Program-made: the position numbers and the translations under genes
The notes under the pieces: generated by a model
The model's database searches: none
The model's input: the letters and a program-made list of their open reading frames with translations, nothing else
What the model was told of the DNA's origin: nothing
DNA from: an uncultured Dehalococcoidia bacterium
Lineage (GTDB): Bacteria; Chloroflexota; Dehalococcoidia; Lucifugimonadales; UBA1123
Length of the DNA: 64,000 nucleotides
Direction of reading: 5' to 3'
NCBI GenBank assembly: GCA_951812505.1
Contig: CATOSI010000003.1
Location: 372,001-436,000 of the forward strand
Part shown: positions 18,471 to 25,596 of the stretch, in pieces
How the letters are laid out: each line of letters starts with the position of its first letter
How positions within the stretch are numbered: the stretch's first letter is position 1

Positions 18471-19172
18471 TTGATAGACCTTGTAGGGGTTTCCAAGATA
18501 TACCAGATAGGACTCGTAGAGGTGCGCGCGCTGGATGACGTCCAACTCCACGTGGACGATGGCGAATTCGTCGTCGTGCTGGGGCCGTCCGGCAGCGGCA
18601 AGACGACTCTGCTCAACATCATCGGCGCGCTGGATACACCCACCGCAGGCAGTGTTTCGGTCGGAGGGCAGGACATCACCGGCGCGTCCCGGTCCGATCT
18701 ATTCGCTCTCAGACGGCAGACCGTGAGCTTCATTTTTCAGAGCTTCAATCTGTTCCCCGGCCTGACCGCGCTGGAGAACGTCGAGTTCGGCATAGATGTC
18801 GCGGGCAAACGCGGACTCACCGCGCCGGAAGCCGTTCTGGACTCCGTGGGCCTTGGCGACCGTATCAGCCACTTTCCTCACGAACTGTCCGGCGGCGAAC
18901 AGCAGCGCGTCGCAATCGCCAGGGCGCTGGCGACCGGCAATCCAGTTCTGCTGGCGGACGAGCCGACCGGCGAGTTGGACTTCAGGACCGGCGCGCAGAT
19001 ACTGGAATTATTGATCGAACAGGCCACTGGAGACAGAGCCGTGCTGGTAGTTACCCACAACCGCGAAATATCCCGCATCGCCGACAGGGTAGTTGAGATG
19101 AGCAGCGGACGCGTCGTCAGCGACGGTCCCCCGGAGGGTGGCAAGACCCCCCTGTCGGAACTGCGCTGGTAA
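18471..19172 (+). CDS. LolD/MacB-type ABC transporter ATP-binding protein, no permease nearby
   Basis: 233 aa ATPase. Walker A is GPSGSGKTTLL, the Q-loop region FQSFNLFPGLTALENVEFG, the signature LSGGEQQRVAIARAL and Walker B VLLADEPTGELD. The DEPTGELD form and short length are typical of the MacB/LolD/FtsE group that works with FtsX-like permeases. The start is TTG, with a GAAGGGA-like site upstream. No FtsX-type permease gene lies in the window; the next gene, 15 bases on, is a histidine decarboxylase. It may act with a permease encoded elsewhere. Confidence 0.88.
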   Translation: MIDLVGVSKIYQIGLVEVRALDDVQLHVDDGEFVVVLGPSGSGKTTLLNIIGALDTPTAGSVSVGGQDITGASRSDLFALRRQTVSFIFQSFNLFPGLTALENVEFGIDVAGKRGLTAPEAVLDSVGLGDRISHFPHELSGGEQQRVAIARALATGNPVLLADEPTGELDFRTGAQILELLIEQATGDRAVLVVTHNREISRIADRVVEMSSGRVVSDGPPEGGKTPLSELRW

Positions 19173-19187
19173 CTGGAGGTCACTCAA

Positions 19188-20315
19188 ATGGATACTCTAA
19201 CCCGGAACCGCCTCGACTCCCTACTGCGCGAATTCGAAGATCTCAAGCCTCACTTGATTGGCTATCCCTGCAACCAGGACTTCGACTACTCCGAACTACT
19301 GCCCTTCCTGAGCTACTGCGCCAACAACGTCGGTGATCCCTTCCACGACAGCAACTTCCTCAGCAACACCCACGAAATGGAGCGTGAGGTCATCGGTCTT
19401 TTCGCGGACATGATGCGCCTGCCACGCGACGACGCCTGGGGATACGTCACTTCCGGCGGCACCGAGGGAAACATGTACGGTCTCTACATCGGCCGCGAGA
19501 TGTTCCCCGACGGCATCGTCTATTTCTCCCAGGACACCCACTACAGCGTCGTCAAGATCATGAGAGTCCTGAAGGCGCGCAACATCATGATCAAGAGCCT
19601 GGACAGCGGTGAGATAGACTACGACGACCTCCACGAGAGCATCCGCATAAATCGAGACGTGCCCGTCATCTTCATGGCGAATATCGGCACCACCATGAAG
19701 GGCGCGATTGACGACGTCGGCAAGGTGCGGGACATCCTCGACGATCTGGCCATCACGAACTACTACATTCACGCCGACGCCGCCCTGAGCGGCATGATCC
19801 TGCCCTTCGTGGACGACCCGCAGCCCTTCGGCTTCGACGCCGGCTTCGACAGCGTGGCCGTCAGCGGACACAAGATGGTCGGCTCGCCCATTCCCTGCGG
19901 TGTGGCGCTGACCCGCAGCGACTACGTCGGGCGCATCGCACGCTCCATAGAGTACGTCGGAGTGCTGGACACCACCCTGACCGGATCGCGAAACGCCATC
20001 ACGCCGCTCATGCTCTGGTACGCCTTTCAGCAGCGCGGACTGGACGGATTCCGTGAAATCGTAAACGAGTGTCTGGATGTCGCCGAGTACGCAGTCGCCC
20101 GTTTCAACGACAGTGGCATACCTGCCTGGCGGAACAGGAACTCGGTCACGGTCGTCTTCCCAAGGCCGTCCGACGACGTGGTCCGCAAGTGGCAGCTTGC
20201 GCCTTACGAAGACATCGCGCATCTCATTACGATGCCGCACGTGAAGCGAGAGACGATAGACATGGTTGTTGACGACTGCATCGAAGATCAGAATAACCGG
20301 AGCGCGGCAGGATGA
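19188..20315 (+). CDS. hdc: Histidine decarboxylase, PLP-dependent
   Basis: 375 aa group II PLP decarboxylase closely resembling Gram-negative-type histidine decarboxylases (about 378 aa), which turn L-histidine into histamine and CO2. Visible hallmarks are IGYPCNQDFDY, YVTSGGTEGNMYGLYIGRE, FSQDTHYSVVKI, GEIDYDDL, HADAALSGMILPFVDD and the PLP lysine K229 in SGHKMVGSPIPCG. Related serine decarboxylases share much of this, so the substrate needs testing. GGAGG precedes the ATG. The stop overlaps the ACT-domain gene by ATGA. Confidence 0.85.
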   Translation: MDTLTRNRLDSLLREFEDLKPHLIGYPCNQDFDYSELLPFLSYCANNVGDPFHDSNFLSNTHEMEREVIGLFADMMRLPRDDAWGYVTSGGTEGNMYGLYIGREMFPDGIVYFSQDTHYSVVKIMRVLKARNIMIKSLDSGEIDYDDLHESIRINRDVPVIFMANIGTTMKGAIDDVGKVRDILDDLAITNYYIHADAALSGMILPFVDDPQPFGFDAGFDSVAVSGHKMVGSPIPCGVALTRSDYVGRIARSIEYVGVLDTTLTGSRNAITPLMLWYAFQQRGLDGFREIVNECLDVAEYAVARFNDSGIPAWRNRNSVTVVFPRPSDDVVRKWQLAPYEDIAHLITMPHVKRETIDMVVDDCIEDQNNRSAAG

Positions 20316-20704
20316 ACAGAATCATCGTTATGGCCAGAAACCGGGTGGGCGTCATTGCCGACATAAGCAGGGCGCTCGCCGATAACGGAATCAATATAGA
20401 GACGATCAGCGCCGAGCGACAGGCCGAGGAGGGCTTCATCACCCTGACCACCGACGCCTACGACGACGCCCTGCGAGCGCTGACCCGTGCCGGCTTCAAG
20501 ACGGTCTCCGACGATTCGCTGCTTCTCAGGCTCCCGGACGAACCCGGCGCCCTCGCCAAGGTCGCCGAGAGATTCAAAGACGCCGGCGTCAGCATACAGA
20601 GCCTGCACATAGTGGACCGCGGCGACGGCTACTCCATAGTCGCTATCTCCGCCGACGACCGCGCCAAAGCCGAAACGCTGGTGGACAGCGCGACCATAGT
20701 GTAA
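20312..20704 (+). CDS. Tandem ACT-domain protein
   Basis: 130 aa with two ACT domains and nothing else. The first (about 3-60) has VMARNRVGVIADISRALADNG; the second (about 68-130) has LRLPDEPGALAKVAERFKDAG and SIQSLHIVDRGDGYSIVAI. ACT pairs bind amino acids at their interface and usually regulate an enzyme. The 4-base overlap with the decarboxylase gene suggests it senses histidine or histamine and modulates the decarboxylase or its ABC partner. That role is inference. Confidence 0.85.
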   Translation: MNRIIVMARNRVGVIADISRALADNGINIETISAERQAEEGFITLTTDAYDDALRALTRAGFKTVSDDSLLLRLPDEPGALAKVAERFKDAGVSIQSLHIVDRGDGYSIVAISADDRAKAETLVDSATIV

Positions 20705-20714
20705 CTGACCCGTC

Positions 20715-22073
20715 CTACGAGAACTCCGGCGGCCTCAGGCTGAACTGCAGGACATCCTCGCACCGGCGCGCGACGCCCATCAGCTTGCCTTCCCGGAAGG
20801 GCTGTCCCGCCAACTGAACAGCCAGCGGCAGCCCCGACTCGCTCATTCCCGATGGAATCACGATAGCGGGCAGTCCGCTCGAAGTCCAGGGCGACTGAAA
20901 CACCGCGTCTCCGGTGGTGGACAGATCACGGGGAGCGGGCTCCGAGATGGCGGGCATCAACGCCGCGTCCACGTCCTGGAGCGCGTTGACCATGTCAACA
21001 CGGAAACTGCGTCGCAGCCTCTGCGCCTGCAGGTATCTGACGCCCGGTATCAGCATCCCCATCTCTATGCTCGCCCTTATCTTCGGGCCGAAGTCGTCCG
21101 GCCTCTCCAGGAAATTCTCCTCGTGGAAGGCGGCGGCCTCCACGTTGCTGACGATGCGCTGGCAATTGTGCGCAGATCCAAAACTCTCAGGCAGGCCGAT
21201 CTCCACCACCTCGGCCCCCGCCTCGGAGAGCTTTCGGACGATGTCATCCGTGTGGTCCCGCACTTCCGGCGTGGAGTGGTCGTAGTAGAACTCTCTGATA
21301 AGCCCAATTCGTGGCGCGCTCCCATTCGAGCCCATCTCCTCCAGGTAGTCCGGTACTGGCGTTGCATACGACCCCGGGTCCTTCGGATCGTGGCCCGCCA
21401 TCGCCTGCAGCATGACCGCCGCGTCCTCCACGCTGCGAGTCAGGATGCCCACCGTGTCCAGCGACCAGCTCAATGGCACCACCCCGTAGCGGCTGATGCG
21501 CCCGTAGGTCGGCTTCAGTCCTACGATGCCGTTGTACGCCGCCGGCCGTCCCGTGGAACCGCCTGTCTGCGACCCCAGCGCCGCCGAACACATGCCAGTC
21601 GCTACCGCCACCGCCGATCCGCTGCTCGACCCGCCCGGCGTATGAGCACGGTCCCACGGGTTGAGCGTCGGAGAAGGGTCGCCCGATGCGAACTCGGTCG
21701 TCACAGCCTTGCCCAGCACTATCGTGCCGGCCTCTTTCAGCATGGCGACGCAGGTGGCGTCGTGGTCCGGCACGAAGTCCGCGTAGATGGGAGAGCAGGC
21801 AGTCGTCTTCATCCCCTCGGTGTAGAAGATGTCCTTCAGTCCGACCGGAACGCCGTGCAGAGGCCCGCTGACATCGCCCGCGTCCCGCTCCTCGTCCCGC
21901 CGTCGGGCTTCGCTCAACACATCCTCACGGTCCACCGTAACCCACGCCTGCAGCGCCGGATCGAACGTCTCGATGCGCTCCAGCAGCGCCTGTGCAAGGT
22001 CTGTGGACGAGACCTGGCCGTCCCGAATCCCTCTCGCCGCCTCGGCGACACCAAGTCTGTGCAACTCCGACAT
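20715..22073 (-). CDS. Amidase signature family enzyme (GatA/AtzF type)
   Basis: 452 aa from the ATG at 22073, chosen because GGAGGAG lies 5 bases upstream; a GTG at 22079 would abut that site. Catalytic triad: Lys in GVPVGLKDIF, cis-Ser in GGSSSGSAVAVA and nucleophile Ser in GSQTGGSTGRPAA. It hydrolyses an amide of unknown identity. It is preceded by a 62-aa protein that resembles the small AtzG/GatC-type partners of such amidases. It is probably not GatA of the tRNA amidotransferase, since gatB and gatC are absent here. Confidence 0.88.
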   Translation of the reverse strand: MSELHRLGVAEAARGIRDGQVSSTDLAQALLERIETFDPALQAWVTVDREDVLSEARRRDEERDAGDVSGPLHGVPVGLKDIFYTEGMKTTACSPIYADFVPDHDATCVAMLKEAGTIVLGKAVTTEFASGDPSPTLNPWDRAHTPGGSSSGSAVAVATGMCSAALGSQTGGSTGRPAAYNGIVGLKPTYGRISRYGVVPLSWSLDTVGILTRSVEDAAVMLQAMAGHDPKDPGSYATPVPDYLEEMGSNGSAPRIGLIREFYYDHSTPEVRDHTDDIVRKLSEAGAEVVEIGLPESFGSAHNCQRIVSNVEAAAFHEENFLERPDDFGPKIRASIEMGMLIPGVRYLQAQRLRRSFRVDMVNALQDVDAALMPAISEPAPRDLSTTGDAVFQSPWTSSGLPAIVIPSGMSESGLPLAVQLAGQPFREGKLMGVARRCEDVLQFSLRPPEFS

Positions 22074-22132
22074 GACCACTCCTCCGGTTCCAGGACTGAG
22101 GTTGCTGTTGCGAATGGACAGGCTCCATCCAA

Positions 22133-22321
22133 TCAGGGATAAAATCCCGGTTCCACACCTCTGTCGGGAAGGCTCTCCCGCAACTCTGTCAGAATGCGCG
22201 CCGTGTCCTCCAGCGACCCTTGCAACTCCGCAGTCCGCCGCTCACCCCACAGCGCCTTCGCCTGATCGTTCAGCTGCTTGACCGTATCTGCGGCCGATGG
22301 TCTGACTGTACTGCCCGCCAT
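22133..22321 (-). CDS. Small amidase partner, AtzG/GatC-like
   Basis: 62 aa, helical, just upstream of the amidase on the same strand. It ends in LPDRGVEPGFYP, which resembles the ...EPAPVFRP ending of AtzG/DUF4089 small subunits. Those wrap around amidases and stabilise them, as GatC does for GatA. The similarity is in the tail and gene order only and was judged by eye. Confidence 0.5.
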   Translation of the reverse strand: MAGSTVRPSAADTVKQLNDQAKALWGERRTAELQGSLEDTARILTELRESLPDRGVEPGFYP

Positions 22322-22647
22322 GAATACGCCTCCACGTGTGCCCCGGGAATTGACCGAATTCTATTGCAGCCAAACGGGTTGGTCAATTCATCCGAGTCCT
22401 GTTCCACTTATGCCGACTGGTCCTTGTAGCATACCCGCGAAGCATGAACTTACTATCGAAAGGCCAGGGGCAGAAGTTGTGATGAGGCTTTGAGCCCCGA
22501 AATTCAACTTCCTGGCCTTCGCGCTATGTACACGTTACTCCAAAAGGAAGACTTCGACGGATTCTCAATGCGATTCCGTCTTGGCCTGCTTTAGCAGGCT
22601 TCTGTATAACACAGCCTGCAAAACTCAGGGTCTTTCCGTTTTCGTCT

Positions 22648-22712
22648 CGTCATTCCCGCGAAGGGAGACCTTTGCATAACCACCGTCATTCCCGTGAAAA
22701 CGGGAACCCCGA
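22648..22712. repeat. Two R1 palindromic repeat copies, one partial
   Basis: CGTCATTCCCGCGAAGGGAG (22648-22667, missing its right half) is followed by CGTCATTCCCGTGAAAACGG at 22684 onward. The second has GTGAAAAC instead of GCGAAGGC but keeps the hairpin (CCCGT/ACGGG), as at 41058. Confidence 0.6.
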
Positions 22713-22724
22713 AACGCGCCTCGC

Positions 22725-22769
22725 TCATCCTGTACATCCCATCATCCTGTAAATCCTGATTCACACAAA
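22725..22769. repeat. Noncoding copy of repeat R4 (ATCCTGTACATCC type)
   Basis: CATCCTGTACATCCCATCAT then CCTGTAAATCCTGATTCACA. The same sequence type appears in frame inside both ETNDGRD genes, where it encodes the NPIHPINPxNPDSD linker repeats. Confidence 0.65.
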
Positions 22770-22776
22770 ATCCCCC

Positions 22777-22810
22777 TTGACACCCCACTCGAACATCCGT
22801 ACTCTATAAG
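22777..22810 (+). promoter_or_regulatory. Conserved promoter of ETNDGRD gene copy 1
   Basis: TTGACA (22777-22782), a 17-base spacer and TACTCT (22800-22805), overlapping TATAAG (22805-22810). The whole block recurs almost unchanged before copy 2 (48164-48197), so it was duplicated with the gene and is likely its promoter. Confidence 0.55.
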
Positions 22811-22866
22811 GGCGCAGAACCCATGTGCGCCAAGAATATGACAATTGAAAACTGTTGATTGACACA

Positions 22867-24183
22867 ATGCCCAGAACCAAGATAAAACCCAACACCCAAC
22901 TCAAACAGATCGTCCTCGAAGAGACCAACGACGGACGCGATGTCGTTCGCTACCTCAAGAGCACCTTCATGGTGGTAGAGGACGCCCCACGACTCTTCGG
23001 TCTCAGACACAAAGACTACACCCGAACACACAAGATAGCCGCCGCCCGAATCCTAGCCAGAATCGGACTGGAAGAGGGCAAGCGCTACCTCAGGAGGACC
23101 TACGTCCGGACTCCCTTCAAGAGAGTCCACCCCGAAGACGAAGACCTGCCCAAGAGAGACATGGCCGCCTCCACCTCCGAACTCTACCGCCTGGTCAGGA
23201 AAGAGACCAACGACGGCAGAGACATCATCACCCGCTTCGTCGGCATAATGAAGGGATACTATCCCGAGTACAAGCCCCACCTGCGCATGGCAGCCGCCAA
23301 AGAACTCATCCGCCAGATAGAGTTCGACTACGACGACGAACCCACTTCACCGACGTCCACCCGCACCGAATCCACACCCGCCTCCGAGCATGTAGGGGCG
23401 TCCCTTGTGGGCACACCTGACTCACAACCGGCCACCTCAGACGAGTCCGCCGCCGCAAGTCCGGCCAATCCCATACATCCCGATTCTGACAATACCGCCG
23501 ATCTCGTCATTCCCGCGAAGGCGGGAATCCAGGGGTGGGGGCAGGCTGGTACACGGCAAAATCAAGTGGACGACCTACTAGACCACGCCAATCCTATACA
23601 TCCTATAAATCCCGCAAATCCTGATTCTGACAAAGATCCGGACACCGACCACGCCAATCCTGTATATCCTATAAATCCCGTAAATCCCGATTCTGACAAT
23701 TCCACCGACCCAATTCCTAATTCTGAATTGTCAATTGAAAATTCAGAATCCCCAGTCTCCCTCGCCCAGATACAGCGCCGTATGCACATCGAAGACGGCT
23801 CAGTACACTACCGGGACTACGCAGCCCAACACGCCCAGGAATCCGAGTCCATCTACCAGTCCATCATACGCCGCGCCTCCGAGAGCTACGGTCTGGAGGA
23901 CGCAAAGCGAGAGGCCGAAGAACTCATAGGACAATTCGACCGGTTCATGGCCGAATGCGATCCCGGCTATCAGCCCATCGCCGTTCCCGACCCACTCATC
24001 ACCAGGTCTCTAACCCAGCGGATGGACGAGTCCCAACCCTCCGTCTTCGACCCCGCCGACTACTACGACCTCGACCAGGACTACTTCTACTACTGTCTGT
24101 GCGGCTACTGCGAACAGTGCGACGAGCTCAACTACTTCTTCGCATTCATGCGCGAACTCGAAGAGGAATACGAAGACCCCTGA
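22867..24183 (+). CDS. Undescribed ETNDGRD double-repeat protein, copy 1
   Basis: 438 aa from ATG 22867, the start shared with copy 2. The N-terminal part holds two related units (about residues 11-72 and 104-155), each with ETNDGRD, a hydrophobic helix and an H-x(2-3)-AAA-x-x-L helix (HKIAAARIL, HLRMAAAKEL). A long linker (about 160-300) is built of Asn/Pro/Asp-rich repeats derived from dispersed DNA repeats and includes IPAKAGIQG from an R1 insertion absent from copy 2. The C-terminal part has a helical QIQRRMHIEDGSVHYRDY region and a Tyr/Asp-rich tail with CLCGYCEQC, a possible metal site. I recognise similar DGRD units only as unnamed Chloroflexota proteins. No function can be given. Confidence 0.75.
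   Translation: MPRTKIKPNTQLKQIVLEETNDGRDVVRYLKSTFMVVEDAPRLFGLRHKDYTRTHKIAAARILARIGLEEGKRYLRRTYVRTPFKRVHPEDEDLPKRDMAASTSELYRLVRKETNDGRDIITRFVGIMKGYYPEYKPHLRMAAAKELIRQIEFDYDDEPTSPTSTRTESTPASEHVGASLVGTPDSQPATSDESAAASPANPIHPDSDNTADLVIPAKAGIQGWGQAGTRQNQVDDLLDHANPIHPINPANPDSDKDPDTDHANPVYPINPVNPDSDNSTDPIPNSELSIENSESPVSLAQIQRRMHIEDGSVHYRDYAAQHAQESESIYQSIIRRASESYGLEDAKREAEELIGQFDRFMAECDPGYQPIAVPDPLITRSLTQRMDESQPSVFDPADYYDLDQDYFYYCLCGYCEQCDELNYFFAFMRELEEEYEDP
23392..23749 (+). repeat. Repeat-derived coding linker in copy 1
   Basis: In order: an R3-like unit (23392-23420), three R4 units (23464-23492, 23586-23634, 23652-23700) with an R1 copy between the first two (23505-23541), and an R5-like AT-rich unit (23712-23749). 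All are read in frame as part of the protein. Confidence 0.65.
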
Positions 24184-24211
24184 CAACTGAACTCTGAAAA
24201 CTGAATACTGA
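24184..24211. repeat. R5 AT-rich dispersed repeat after copy 1
   Basis: AACTGAACTCTGAAAACTGA follows the stop and is repeated after copy 2 at 49511-49538. It belongs to the CAATTATCAATT/CTGAAAACTGA class scattered through intergenic DNA. Confidence 0.5.
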
Positions 24212-24219
24212 CCGCCGCG

Positions 24220-25500
24220 CTACCTCTTCCCAGCCGCCATGTTCACCGCCTCCGGCATACGCCTGAGGATCAGCAGCGCCGCCACCCCGATGACCGCGAG
24301 CAGGCCGTTGAACCCGAACGCCGCGCCCCATCCGACCGTGCCGTCGAACACGTCCAGCAGCCCACCCGCGACGATGGGCGCGACCGCTCCCACTGTGAAT
24401 CCTACGAAACTCTGTATGGCCTGAGTGGAGCCTATGAGGTTCTGTGGAGCCAGCTCCGTGACCGCCGTCGAGTAGATTGCCGAGTCCGCCGACGTCGCGA
24501 ACCCGTACCCGAAGCCCAGGATTATCAATACCGTGGGAGGAGCGCCCACCAGCCAGCCCACAGCAAATGAAATCGCCCCGCTCGCCGCGAAGATCACACC
24601 CGCGCCCGCCGTTCGCCCGAATCTGTCGGACACAATGCCGCCGAAGAACACGCCCACTATACCGGTCATGAACATGAAGCCCGACCAAGTCGCCGCCAGG
24701 ACCGCGGCCTCGCCCGCCTCTTTCCCGCTGTGAACGAGCGATGCCGCCAGCAGCAGCGGAAGCCACAGCCGCGCGAGATACAGTTCCGCGGTGTGCAGCG
24801 CGTAGGCTGTGTTGATCAGAAGCATCGGACGGTGGCGCAGAACACCCAGATTCAGCCTGCCAGAACTGCCCGATGTCTGCTCAGACTCACCATCGCGCGC
24901 GCCTCGCGGCCATACGTGCATCAGCGCAATCAGAACACCTATCAATCCGACCAGCGCGGTTATCATGTACGCCGTCCGCCACGAATCGGTCAGGTCCAGA
25001 AGCTGTCCCATGAAGACGTAAGAGATGGTGGTGCCAGCGTATCCGGCTCCGACGAAGATGGCGACCGCCGTCCCACGCATACCGTCCGCAAAGCGAAGCG
25101 ACACGATCCTGATGCCCGGTATGTACGCACCTACGTGTCCCGCGCCTGCGACGAACCTCAGAGCAGACGCTGTCCACACGTCCTGGGCAAGAAGCGGAAA
25201 CAGTATGTTGCTCAACGCGATCAGCGAGACGCTTGCGAACATCACCCGTCCGGCGGGCAGCCTGTCGGTTACCGGAATCAGAAAAGCCGACGACACGGCA
25301 TACCCCACCAGGTACGCGCTGAACACCATGGCAGCCTGCGAGTTGGTTATCCCCCACTCTTCCCCGACGAACGGGATGGATGCTATATAGCTGGAGAACG
25401 GGAGCAAAACCAGAAGCAGAGTCGAGCTTATAGATACGAGCCACACCACATCCGCCCAGCTTCCCAAGCCGAACACAGATTGTCTCGAACCCGATTCCAA
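24220..25500 (-). CDS. MFS transporter
   Basis: 426 aa with about twelve hydrophobic segments and a conserved loop LPAGRVMFAS between helices 2 and 3 and DRFGRTAGAGVIF between helices 8 and 9, the two copies of the MFS loop motif. It is a proton- or solute-coupled carrier in the cytoplasmic membrane. The start is TTG at 25500 with GGGGAG upstream. The substrate is not predictable; neighbours give no clue. Confidence 0.85.
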   Translation of the reverse strand: MESGSRQSVFGLGSWADVVWLVSISSTLLLVLLPFSSYIASIPFVGEEWGITNSQAAMVFSAYLVGYAVSSAFLIPVTDRLPAGRVMFASVSLIALSNILFPLLAQDVWTASALRFVAGAGHVGAYIPGIRIVSLRFADGMRGTAVAIFVGAGYAGTTISYVFMGQLLDLTDSWRTAYMITALVGLIGVLIALMHVWPRGARDGESEQTSGSSGRLNLGVLRHRPMLLINTAYALHTAELYLARLWLPLLLAASLVHSGKEAGEAAVLAATWSGFMFMTGIVGVFFGGIVSDRFGRTAGAGVIFAASGAISFAVGWLVGAPPTVLIILGFGYGFATSADSAIYSTAVTELAPQNLIGSTQAIQSFVGFTVGAVAPIVAGGLLDVFDGTVGWGAAFGFNGLLAVIGVAALLILRRMPEAVNMAAGKR

Positions 25501-25596
25501 CAGACTCCCCTACATGTACAGATATACTCTTCGTGATACTCTACACCACAATTCTAAGCCTGACTAACGTGCCTATTGTTCTCCAGATCGAAGGAA

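Larger units (their letters stand above)
22322..22776. other. Intergenic accessory region, repeats only
   Basis: No gene is supported. The region holds two R1 copies and one R4 copy, and leads into the promoter of the first ETNDGRD gene. Together with that gene it forms a repeat-rich patch. Confidence 0.55.

Noticed and set aside
18471..19172. Complete MacAB-type or LolCDE export system
   Set aside because: Only the ATPase is present; no FtsX-like permease or adaptor gene lies nearby.
23505..23541. IPAKAGIQ peptide as a functional protein motif
   Set aside because: It is the translation of the dispersed R1 palindrome, which also occurs in noncoding DNA at seven or more places in the window.
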